A stretch of 64,000 nt of DNA from PALSA-610 sp038239145 (lineage in GTDB: Bacteria > Actinomycetota > Acidimicrobiia > IMCC26256 > PALSA-610): assembly GCA_038239145.1 (NCBI GenBank), contig JBBSFB010000002.1, positions 1-64,000 on the forward strand. The letters run 5' to 3'. Position numbers and translations under genes: made by a program. Position 1 is the first letter of the stretch, and every line of letters begins with the position of its first letter. The notes beneath the pieces are model-generated. The model had not been told where the DNA came from and did not search any database. It worked only from the letters and a program-made list of their open reading frames with translations. This document shows positions 7,290 through 14,821 of this stretch, piece by piece.

Positions 7290-9323
7290 GTGATGACGCC
7301 GCTTCCCCGTGATGACGCGCCGCCCCTGGCGCCAGTGCGCGTCACGATCGCGCTCCCTGTGTACAACGGCGAGAACTTCATCGAGCGTGCCCTCGACGCG
7401 ATCCTCGGTCAGACGTACCACGACTTCGAGCTCCTCATCTCCGACAACGGCTCGACCGACCGCACCCCTGAGATCTGCCGTCGTCACGCGGCGAAGGATT
7501 CCCGGGTCCGGTATCTCCGCAACGACATCAACCGGGGCGCGGGCTGGAACTACGAGAACGCGCGAGCCCAGGCGCGTGGCACCGACTACTTCAAGTGGGC
7601 CGCACACGACGACATCATCGCCCCCACGTTCCTGGAGCGGTGTGTCGCCGCGCTCGACGCCGATCCCGAAGCCGTCGTCGCGTTCAGCGGTGTCGCCGCG
7701 ATCGACGCGAACGGCGATCTCATCCGGCTCAAGAAGCGTCAGGTCGAGGCCACCAGCCCCCGCCCGAGCGACCGGTTCCGCGGCGTGATCCGCACCGACG
7801 CCGACCCCGAGGCCGTCTTCGGCCTCATGCGCGTGAGCGCGCTCGAGCACACCCGCGGGCAGGGCGACTACGTCGCTTCCGACCGGGTGCTGCTGGCCGA
7901 GCTCGCAGTGCAGGGAACGTTCTTCGAAGTGCCCGAGGTGCTGCTCTTCAATCGGGATCATCCGAGCCGCTCGGTCCGGATCACGGGCGGCGACTTCCGC
8001 AAGCTGACGTCGTGGTTCGCGCCGGGCAAGGCCGAGCAGTTCATGCCGAACTGGCGGCTCTGGCGCGAGTACGCGCACGCGGCCCGGCACGCGCCGGTCT
8101 CGTTCTTCGAGCGCGTGCGCTGCATGTTGCTCCTCCCCGCCTTCCTGCGCGGGCACGCCAAGTTGCTGGTCGGTGACCTCCGGTTCCTCGTACTGCGTCT
8201 GTTCCGGCCGTGGCGCAAGCCGTCGGGTACGGCGCTCCCCGACGCGGCCCCGAACGTACTGATGGTCGACGCCTCCAACCGCGGTGGCATCGCGCGCTAC
8301 ACGGCCGCGCTCGTCGGCGACCTCCGCGCCGACGGCACCGCGGTCGCGCTCTCCGCGCCGAGCGGGCACGAGCTGAACGCGCGGGCGATCTCGCACATCC
8401 CGTGGGGGGACGAGCTCGTGGGCTGGCCAGGCTGGCGGGTGAAGCTCCTGTTGCTCCGCGAATTCCCCCGCCGCGCCATCGACCTCGAGGCGGCCGTGCG
8501 CCGGGCCCACCCCCGCATACTTCATCTGCAGGCCAACGTCGGTGGCCCCTTCGACCCGATCCTCATGCGCCACTGGCGCCGCCGGAAGATCCGCATCGTC
8601 CGCACCGTGCACGACGTCGTCGCCCATGAGAGCACCCGAGCGGCGCGCCGCGACGAGAAACTCTGGCGCTTGGCCGACGTCGTCATCGTGCACGGCACCG
8701 AGGCCCGCGCTGCGGTCGAAGCGGCCGCCCCGGCAACGCGGGTCTACGTCATACCGCCCGACCCGCCCCGCGTCACCACGCCGTCGCGCCCCGATGCCCG
8801 GGTCGCGCTCGGGATCGATGATCGCCCGCGCGCCTTGCTGCTCGGCATCATCCGCTCGTACAAGGGCGTCGGCATCGTCGCCGACGCCTGGTCGGCCGTG
8901 CGCGCCGCGCTGCCCGACGCCGTGCTGACCGTCGCGGGATCACTCCCGGAGCCGTCGGCTGATCTCGAGCGCCTCGCCCGGCTCGACGGCGTCGACGTGA
9001 GGCTCGGCTGGCTCAGCGACGAGGACGTCCTCCTGTGGGCCGCCGCCGCCGATCTCTGTCTGCTTCCCTACGCGCACGGCGTCCACTCGGCGGTCATGCA
9101 CAGCGCGGTGGTCGCGGGGACGCCGGTACTGGCCAGTCCCCCGCTCGCCGAGGAGTTGGAACGCTTCCGGGCCGGCCGCATCGTTCCCCTCGACGCCGCC
9201 CAGTGGTCGGAGGCCATCATCGAGGCCCTCTCCACCCACCCGTTGCCCGCGCCGACCGTCCCGCCCCGGGGCGCCCAGGCCGAGGCGACCAACGCGCTCT
9301 ACCGAAAGTTGCTCGCGCGCTGA
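7290..9323 (+). CDS. Bifunctional glycosyltransferase, GT2 fused to GT4
   Basis: A 677-residue fusion. Residues ~10-240 are a GT-A domain: RVTIALPVYNGENFIERAL, LLISDNGSTDRT and the acidic motif WAAHDDIIAPTFLE. From about residue 320 a GT-B domain begins: VLMVDASNRGGIARYTAALV, RTVHDVVAHES, GIIRSYKGVGIVADAW. It ends with a loosely conserved donor site (LCLLPYAHGVHSAVMHSAVV) in which the usual EX7E glutamates are not obvious. Both domains are near full length, so one chain may add two successive sugars. The start is GTG 7290, with ATG 7293 right behind it. It is the last plus-strand gene before a convergent intergenic region. The two halves could also have different substrates. Confidence 0.82.
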   Translation: MMTPLPRDDAPPLAPVRVTIALPVYNGENFIERALDAILGQTYHDFELLISDNGSTDRTPEICRRHAAKDSRVRYLRNDINRGAGWNYENARAQARGTDYFKWAAHDDIIAPTFLERCVAALDADPEAVVAFSGVAAIDANGDLIRLKKRQVEATSPRPSDRFRGVIRTDADPEAVFGLMRVSALEHTRGQGDYVASDRVLLAELAVQGTFFEVPEVLLFNRDHPSRSVRITGGDFRKLTSWFAPGKAEQFMPNWRLWREYAHAARHAPVSFFERVRCMLLLPAFLRGHAKLLVGDLRFLVLRLFRPWRKPSGTALPDAAPNVLMVDASNRGGIARYTAALVGDLRADGTAVALSAPSGHELNARAISHIPWGDELVGWPGWRVKLLLLREFPRRAIDLEAAVRRAHPRILHLQANVGGPFDPILMRHWRRRKIRIVRTVHDVVAHESTRAARRDEKLWRLADVVIVHGTEARAAVEAAAPATRVYVIPPDPPRVTTPSRPDARVALGIDDRPRALLLGIIRSYKGVGIVADAWSAVRAALPDAVLTVAGSLPEPSADLERLARLDGVDVRLGWLSDEDVLLWAAAADLCLLPYAHGVHSAVMHSAVVAGTPVLASPPLAEELERFRAGRIVPLDAAQWSEAIIEALSTHPLPAPTVPPRGAQAEATNALYRKLLAR

Positions 9324-9336
9324 GCAGACTTCTGCC

Positions 9337-9353
9337 CGAGCAAAAGATGCTCG
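9337..9353 (+). terminator. Short hairpin after the GT fusion
   Basis: CGAGCA, a 5-nt loop (AAAGA) and TGCTCG form a 6-bp stem 14 nt after the stop of the fusion glycosyltransferase, in a convergent gap. It lacks a T tract, as do many actinobacterial terminators. A small stem like this can also arise by chance. Confidence 0.35.
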
Positions 9354-9404
9354 TACGACAAGGTCTCGGCTGACGTGCCTCGGGCACGGCACCCGCGAAT
9401 AATC

Positions 9405-9715
9405 GTGGATACCACGGGCGGTATCACCGGCGGTATCACCGGCGGTATCACCGGCGGTATCACCGGCGGTATCCACCAGATCGTGAGCTGTCGCGGCGCT
9501 TCGCTGACAGTTGGTGGCGACGTTGCCGGATGGCGTGAAGTTGGCGCCGTGGTGCCGGAAGTTGGGGATCGCTCGGCAGAGCGCGTCCACGGGGCGGGCC
9601 CGGTATCGGACGGGCAGCGGGTCGGATCAGCGGCAAACTCGAGGACCGGATCGTCGCCGCCCGTGAACGCCCGCGGCATCGCAATACCGCCGGTGATACC
9701 CCCGGTGGTTTCCAC
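9405..9715. repeat. Imperfect inverted repeat pair (9405-9437 / 9683-9715)
   Basis: The left arm begins GTGGATACCACGGGCGGTAT and the right arm, read on the minus strand, begins GTGGAAACCACCGGGGGTAT. They differ at four of 33 positions. The spacer of about 245 bp carries no recognisable transposase, so this resembles a MITE-like or other small non-autonomous element. Target-site duplications were not clear. Confidence 0.6.
9417..9477. repeat. 12-bp tandem repeat GGCGGTATCACC, four perfect copies plus one degenerate
   Basis: Perfect units at 9417-9428, 9429-9440, 9441-9452 and 9453-9464, followed by GGCGGTATCCACC (one extra base) at 9465-9477. Read as protein it would be ITGG repeats, but no convincing gene surrounds it. 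Confidence 0.95.
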
Positions 9716-9764
9716 CGCATTCGCGAGCATGCCGACTTCGGGCCGCTCAACGACGGGAACTCGT

Positions 9765-10814
9765 CTACGACGCGAACTCGACGACGCGATCACCCGGGTG
9801 GCGATAACCGTGCGCACCTCGCACCAGTACCACGCCCCGGCACGTCACCCCGGCCTGTTGCAACATCTTGATCGCGGAAGTGATCTCCGTAACCGACGAG
9901 GCCCGATCGTCGACGGCGAGCACGCACGCCGAGAGATCCTCGGTCGCAGCGCGTAGACACGCTTCGGCGACGGGAGGTCCCGCGACGGCGCCGATGCCGG
10001 GGAGCGCCGGAGTCGACGCCGACGCCTCTACGACAAAGCGCTCGTCCTCCCGGTCGAAGCGGTCGACCAGCCAGGGTGCAAGCTGCGCGTCGCCCAACGA
10101 CGTCACGACCACGCGGCCGTTCGCGAAGTCGTCCCCGAGGAGCACCGCGACGATCGATTGCAGACCGTCCCGGCCACCGCGGCGCCGCGTCGCATTCACG
10201 CTGCCGAGCACCCGGACGCCGCGCCGGCGGAGCGCGGTGACGACGTCGCGCGCTTCCTGCAGGCGCTGCGCGCCGAACGCGGTGATGACGAAGGCGAAGA
10301 ATGCGAAGGCGAACAGGGCCACGAAGCTGATGATCTTGACGCGCCGCCCCGTCACCACTGCGCCCGATGCCGGGTCGAGAAGCTGGATGCCGAGGTAGGG
10401 GTCGTTCTTCATACGCGTGACCAACGTGCGGGCCAGCGCGCCACTCCATGCAGTGGCCGTGTCGGGATCCTTCGCCTCGACGTTCACGAACAACGAGCTG
10501 TCCTGGTTGTCGAGCGAGGAGGTCACGGTGATCGGGACGTCGACGAACTCGGCCGGGACGCTCGGCGCCGCCTGCTTCTGCAACGACTCGCTCTCCGCGA
10601 CGACGACGACGTTCGGGAGGATGACGCGCAACACCGTCTCGGATGCGAGCTGGAACCGCTCTGCGCGCGGTGTGATGAGGATGGTGCTCGTCGCCTCGTA
10701 CTTCTGGGGCGAGCGACCGATGGCGAGCACCCCGATGCTCAGCACCAGGATGGCGACGACGATGCTCGCGCGAAGATGGCGGCGCAGTGCCCGACGGAAC
10801 TCGATCAGATCCAT
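9765..10814 (-). CDS. Wzz-like chain-length protein with degenerate kinase-like domain
   Basis: 349 residues. Two membrane segments (about 17-33 and 161-180) flank an extracytoplasmic domain, the Wzz/CapA topology. The cytoplasmic part (190-349) follows the fold order of a bacterial tyrosine kinase domain (RVVVTSLGDAQLAPWLVDRF, later VLAVDDRASSVTEI and GVVLV), but the Walker A glycine-lysine loop is gone. It should therefore not bind ATP in the normal way. The start ATG 10814 has GGAG 5-7 nt upstream and overlaps the end of the O-antigen ligase gene by 10 bp. Likely role: controlling polymer length together with the Wzy-like protein. It could act as partner or pseudo-kinase for the protein at 21841. 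Confidence 0.72.
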   Translation of the reverse strand: MDLIEFRRALRRHLRASIVVAILVLSIGVLAIGRSPQKYEATSTILITPRAERFQLASETVLRVILPNVVVVAESESLQKQAAPSVPAEFVDVPITVTSSLDNQDSSLFVNVEAKDPDTATAWSGALARTLVTRMKNDPYLGIQLLDPASGAVVTGRRVKIISFVALFAFAFFAFVITAFGAQRLQEARDVVTALRRRGVRVLGSVNATRRRGGRDGLQSIVAVLLGDDFANGRVVVTSLGDAQLAPWLVDRFDREDERFVVEASASTPALPGIGAVAGPPVAEACLRAATEDLSACVLAVDDRASSVTEITSAIKMLQQAGVTCRGVVLVRGAHGYRHPGDRVVEFAS

Positions 10815-12187
10815 ACCGACTCCAAGAATTCGGTCTCTTCCGCTTCCGACTTCCGGGCCTGGGCGATGATCCCGATGAGCATCCCCAAGATCACGGTGAA
10901 TCGGTATTTCTGAGTGATGCTCTCGAATAGGCCTTTGGACACGAGCTGTACGAGCAATATCCCGGACGCGAGCGCGATGGCGGCGACAGCCGAGCTTCGG
11001 GCGCCGCGCCACGTGACGAACGCGCTCCACAACGACGACGCGAACGCGAGCGAGAACAGTCCGAGACCGACGACACCCGTCGTCACCACGAGATCGATGG
11101 CGATGTCGTGGAAGTCGCCGCCGGTGAAGGGATCCTCGGATCCGTTCGACTGGAAGATCTTGAAGTCCTGTCCGAGGCCCCAGCCGAACACCGGGCGTTC
11201 CGCTGCGAGGTGACGACCGAAGTCCCAGACCGTCAACCGGATATCGGCCGACTGCGTCTTGCCGACCCCGGTGAAGCTCCCGCCGAGGCTCGAGACGATC
11301 GGCACCGCGGTCGAGCTCGGGCTCGTACGGGCGTTGAGCACGGCGATCGTGCCGAGCGGTATGACGAGCAGCGCGAGGACCGGGAGCAGATGGGAGAGCC
11401 GGGCGCGCGATCGGCGCCGCCACGGTCGTCCCGACATGACGACCAGCGTGCACGCGATTGTGACGAGCAGGCCGATGAGCGCGGCGCGCTGCCCGGTGAC
11501 GATGCCGGCGACGATCATCAACCCGCACCACGCGACGACGCCGAACCGGGGCGAGTCCCGACAGATCTCGACCATCAGCAACAAGAACGAGAGCGAGAGC
11601 AGCACCGTCGCCGAGTCGGACCCGAGGCTCGCGCCGAATCCGGCCTGCGGCAACAGCGGGAAGTTGATCTGGTGTTTGGTGAACGCGGCGAGGATCGGGA
11701 CGAGCGACATCAATCCGAGCGTCCACGCGGCGCGCCCGATGAACTTCGGCGACGTCACTGACGACAGCGGCACCCCCGCCATCAGGATCGCCATGCCACC
11801 GGCTTCCAGGACGAACTTCTCCTGGAAGATCACGAGCGCCGACGCGTGCCCGTTCGCGAGTCCGAGCGGCACTGCGATGGTGAACATGGCGAAGAACGCG
11901 AACCAGAGCAGGCCGGTGCCCGTCACCCGACGGGGAAGGCCGCGCACGAACAGCCGCGCGAGCAACGCGATCACGATCACCAGGTCGGCGGCGCGGTAGT
12001 CGTGGCCGAAGATCGTCGGCCGCAGGATGCCGGCCGGCTCGGCGCCGCCGTCGGGGTACACGAGCGCGTCGAACACGACGACCGCGAGCGTCACCACCAC
12101 GATGATCTCGGGACGGCCGCGCTCCTCGAGGACAACGCACGCGATGACGCCGGCGATGGCGACCACCGCGAGGGCGATGATGATCAC
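10805..12187 (-). CDS. O-antigen ligase / Wzy-type polymerase
   Basis: 460 residues with roughly 10-12 hydrophobic segments spread over the whole length. A large extracytoplasmic loop ends in FGWGLGQDFK, then FHDIAIDLVVTTGVVGLGLF, the 'GWG.G..H......GiiGl' pattern of PF04932 proteins. These polymerise lipid-linked repeat units or ligate the finished chain outside the membrane. ATG 12187 is preceded by GAGGGTG. It is the first gene of a two-gene minus-strand operon with the Wzz-like protein. Polymerase and ligase cannot be told apart from sequence. In a Gram-positive actinobacterium with a flippase nearby, polymerase is the better guess. Confidence 0.82.
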   Translation of the reverse strand: MIIIALAVVAIAGVIACVVLEERGRPEIIVVVTLAVVVFDALVYPDGGAEPAGILRPTIFGHDYRAADLVIVIALLARLFVRGLPRRVTGTGLLWFAFFAMFTIAVPLGLANGHASALVIFQEKFVLEAGGMAILMAGVPLSSVTSPKFIGRAAWTLGLMSLVPILAAFTKHQINFPLLPQAGFGASLGSDSATVLLSLSFLLLMVEICRDSPRFGVVAWCGLMIVAGIVTGQRAALIGLLVTIACTLVVMSGRPWRRRSRARLSHLLPVLALLVIPLGTIAVLNARTSPSSTAVPIVSSLGGSFTGVGKTQSADIRLTVWDFGRHLAAERPVFGWGLGQDFKIFQSNGSEDPFTGGDFHDIAIDLVVTTGVVGLGLFSLAFASSLWSAFVTWRGARSSAVAAIALASGILLVQLVSKGLFESITQKYRFTVILGMLIGIIAQARKSEAEETEFLESVWI

Positions 12188-12277
12188 TGCACCCTCACCA
12201 ATCCGACCCCAGCCCCGGGTGAGCGTAGTTCACGGGGCCATTGGGTTCACGGCGTCGGCGGCTCCCCGCCGGCGCGG

Positions 12278-14422
12278 TCACTTCGCGGTCATACCGCCGG
12301 TGACCCAGAGGTTGTCGAGGTTCAGGAACTGCGACGATCCCGCGTTCCGGTCCATCCACACCTCGAGCGTGTGAACGCCGGGCGTCAGCCTCGGGCGCAG
12401 CGTCAGCATCGACCACGTGTTCCAGTCTCCGGTGCCGGGGAAGATCTTGTCGGCAGCAATTGCCTCGCCGTCCAGCATGATCGTGCGGGATGCCGGACCA
12501 TTTCCGGCGGAATACCGCAGCCCCAGGCTCGTAGGGCCCCGACCGACCGTGAACGAGAAGGTCACGTACTGGCCCTGGGTGCCCCAGCAGCAAATGTACG
12601 GCGCGCTCTGCGCCCCGGACCATCGGCTCTCGGTCGGGATGTTCGTCGCCGACGAACCCGCCGGGATCACCAGGATGGGCGAGATGGTGAGGTTGTCGAG
12701 GTTCAGGTACTCGTACGAGCCGGCGTCCTGGTCCATCCAGACCTTGACGGTGTGACGGCCCGGCGTGAGCGTCGTCCGCAGGGAGACGCTCGACCATGTG
12801 CTCCAGTTCGCCGTCGCCGGGAACTCCTGGTCGGCGGAGAGAACCCGGCCGTCGAGGTCGATCTTGCGAGTCGCCGTTCCGTTGCCGGCGCCGTAGCGCA
12901 GGGCCAGGTTCGTCGGGCCACCGGCCGAGGTGAACGAGAAGTTCACGTATTGGCCCTGGCGGCCCCAGCAGCACACGTACGGCGTGTTCTGGGCGCCCGA
13001 CCACCTCGTCTCGGTCGCCATGTCGGTCGACGACGTCCCGGCCGCAATGACCTGCGGCGCCGCGGAGGTGCCCGGCGCGATCGGCTTCGAGGGAAGCGAA
13101 GGCGAGTTGGGCACCGTGGTGGTGGGAACCGGAGCGTCGGTCGTCGGGGTGGTCGTCGTGGGTGCGGGCCGACTCGTGACCGGCGGAGCCGCGGTCGTCG
13201 GGGTCGCGGTGGTCGGGGTCGGCGCCTTCGTCGTGGGCGCCGACGCCCGCTTGGTGGTCGGCACCGCTTGCACCGTGCCGGGTGACGACGATCCGCCGAA
13301 CAGCGCCTTGAAGCGAGCCTGCGCGTTCGGGAAGTGCGACAGCATGTGGTTCCCGTCCTGCGCCGCGTCCTCGTTGAAGTAGGAGTGGTAGGCGAGGCTG
13401 CCGGCGCCGGATGCCGGGAGTGCGTTCATCCAGTCGAACATGCCCTGGATGAACGTGGGGTCGTCTCCGCCCGCGTTACCGGCGGACTCGGAGCCGCCAC
13501 CCGAAAGCGCCCATTCCGGATAGCTGACCTGCTTGCCGTGCCTGATGGCGAAGTCGCGTTGGAACTGGAGGTTCGGAACGACCTTCGACCAGGCGGCCGC
13601 CGGGTCGGCCCACGACTGCGTCGACGAGCTCCATGCGACGCCGAGACCCTTGTCGTACACGTCGAGGCCGATGATGTCGACGTAGCCGTCACCGGGATAG
13701 GCGCCGACCTGACCCTGCAACCATCCCGGGTCGCCGTTCCAGTCGAAGCGGAAATTCGGCGACACCGAACGGAACACGTGCACCACGTGTTGGAACGCGC
13801 TGACCCACAGAGCGTTGTTGCCGTTCGACGACCACGGCATCCACCCTCCGTCGAACTCCCAACCGAGCCGGATGATCGCGTCACCGAAACCACCGGCGCG
13901 CATCGACGACGCGGCCTGCTGGTAAAGCGAGTCGTTCGATCCATTCGCGGTCGCCTGCAATGCGTTACGGGCCGCCGCTTGCCCGGACGCGGTCGTCGCG
14001 TCGACGAAACCACCGAATGCCAACGGGATCGACTCGACCAAGGTCGTGCGACTCGACACGACCTGGAACGCGCCCGCCTTCGTGACCTCACCCCACACGC
14101 TGCCTGCGAAGTTCGCCGCGTTTCCGTCGGCGAACTGGACGACGTAGTTGGCGTCGTGACCGAGCCACGACTCCAACGACGTGAGCTGCGCCACACTTCC
14201 GTAGCCCGGGTAGAAGCCGAGCTGTGAGATCGCGGGGCGACTGGCGGCCGATGCGTTCGGCAGCAACGCCGCGCCTACGAGACCGGTCGCGCACAACGCG
14301 GCGACGATCACCGTCGCCCGCGCGCGCACGCTCGCCGCGCGGTGACGGCGACGACGGAGTCGCCCGGCACGGCTGTTTGCGATCGACCATTGTCGGTCAG
14401 CGCGAGAAGTAGACACGGACAC
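12278..14422 (-). CDS. Secreted GH26-like glycoside hydrolase with two carbohydrate-binding modules
   Basis: 714 residues. A basic N-terminus, hydrophobic core 37-56 and cleavage site near ASA-A (59) make a signal peptide. Residues ~65-375 form a (beta/alpha)8-like domain with the GH26 landmarks RLGWEFDGGW (acid/base E189) and SYPEWALSGG (nucleophile E303). A Thr/Pro/Ala-rich linker (~380-455) follows, then two ~125-residue copies of a CBM6/CBM35-like beta-sandwich (each with RWSGAQ, CCWG.QGQYV.FSFT and LNLDNL). The start GTG 14422 has a G-rich stretch upstream. GH26 enzymes cut beta-mannans and related glucans. Next to polymer-assembly genes it may trim or release the cell's own polysaccharide. 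A scavenging role is also possible. Confidence 0.8.
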   Translation of the reverse strand: MSVSTSRADRQWSIANSRAGRLRRRRHRAASVRARATVIVAALCATGLVGAALLPNASAASRPAISQLGFYPGYGSVAQLTSLESWLGHDANYVVQFADGNAANFAGSVWGEVTKAGAFQVVSSRTTLVESIPLAFGGFVDATTASGQAAARNALQATANGSNDSLYQQAASSMRAGGFGDAIIRLGWEFDGGWMPWSSNGNNALWVSAFQHVVHVFRSVSPNFRFDWNGDPGWLQGQVGAYPGDGYVDIIGLDVYDKGLGVAWSSSTQSWADPAAAWSKVVPNLQFQRDFAIRHGKQVSYPEWALSGGGSESAGNAGGDDPTFIQGMFDWMNALPASGAGSLAYHSYFNEDAAQDGNHMLSHFPNAQARFKALFGGSSSPGTVQAVPTTKRASAPTTKAPTPTTATPTTAAPPVTSRPAPTTTTPTTDAPVPTTTVPNSPSLPSKPIAPGTSAAPQVIAAGTSSTDMATETRWSGAQNTPYVCCWGRQGQYVNFSFTSAGGPTNLALRYGAGNGTATRKIDLDGRVLSADQEFPATANWSTWSSVSLRTTLTPGRHTVKVWMDQDAGSYEYLNLDNLTISPILVIPAGSSATNIPTESRWSGAQSAPYICCWGTQGQYVTFSFTVGRGPTSLGLRYSAGNGPASRTIMLDGEAIAADKIFPGTGDWNTWSMLTLRPRLTPGVHTLEVWMDRNAGSSQFLNLDNLWVTGGMTAK

Positions 14423-14821
14423 TCATGACCCCCCCGGTCAGGACACGGACCCTGTTTCAATCGGTCGGGCTACCTGAAATCTTGACCAACGTGAGTCCTA
14501 GTGTCCCTATTCAGACCGCAGTGTTCACGACGAGAAGGCGCAGAGTTCACTGCGATAGCGCGCAATTCGACAGATACCGCTTTTCTGCGACCCGGCGGTC
14601 GCGCGAGGCGCGACACAGCAGCCGTTGATGTCGCGCACAGCGCGAACCGCGCGCACTTGCATCCGACGACGCGACCGATGAAAACGGTTGGTTTTCGAAG
14701 GTTGCAGTGCCCAGCCCCGACGCGCGTGACGACGCTGTCGCGTGCTGTGCGCGTCGATCGTGCGTCGGAGCGAGACGGATACGCGCGTCTGTCGCGCGAC
14801 TTGCAGCTAGCGTCTTGAACT
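14423..14821. other. Divergent intergenic region, 399 bp
   Basis: It separates the GH26-like gene (minus) from the DUF4012 gene (plus). I see no convincing coding sequence: several overlapping frames are open only because stop codons are rare at this GC. The AT-richer patch around 14675-14705 and the TAGCGT hexamer at 14808 suggest promoters for both directions. Confidence 0.6.
14808..14813 (+). promoter_or_regulatory. Putative -10 hexamer TAGCGT, leaderless start
   Basis: TAGCGT ends 8 nt before the GTG start at 14822, with no Shine-Dalgarno between, the same geometry as at 32081 and 58048. Confidence 0.4.

Larger units (their letters stand above)
9324..9764. other. Convergent intergenic region with repeat-bordered insert
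   Basis: 441 bp between the ends of two converging genes. A hairpin follows the left gene. A 33-nt sequence at 9405-9437 recurs inverted at 9683-9715 (29 of 33 identical), so about 310 bp is framed by imperfect terminal inverted repeats. A 12-bp tandem array sits inside the left repeat. Open frames in this stretch show no recognisable domain and I do not call a gene here. Confidence 0.6.

Noticed and set aside
9299..9817. Minus-strand open frame with PPVI repeats
   Set aside because: It covers the ends of two genes in the wrong frames and has no plausible start site or domain.
9375..9956. Plus-strand open frame with ITGG repeats
   Set aside because: The repeat is a DNA-level array, the rest has no domain, and the frame runs antisense through the real Wzz-like gene.
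14501..14818. Open frames on both strands between the GH26-like and DUF4012 genes
   Set aside because: Codon use is unlike the neighbours and no motif is visible; the region is better read as a divergent promoter.
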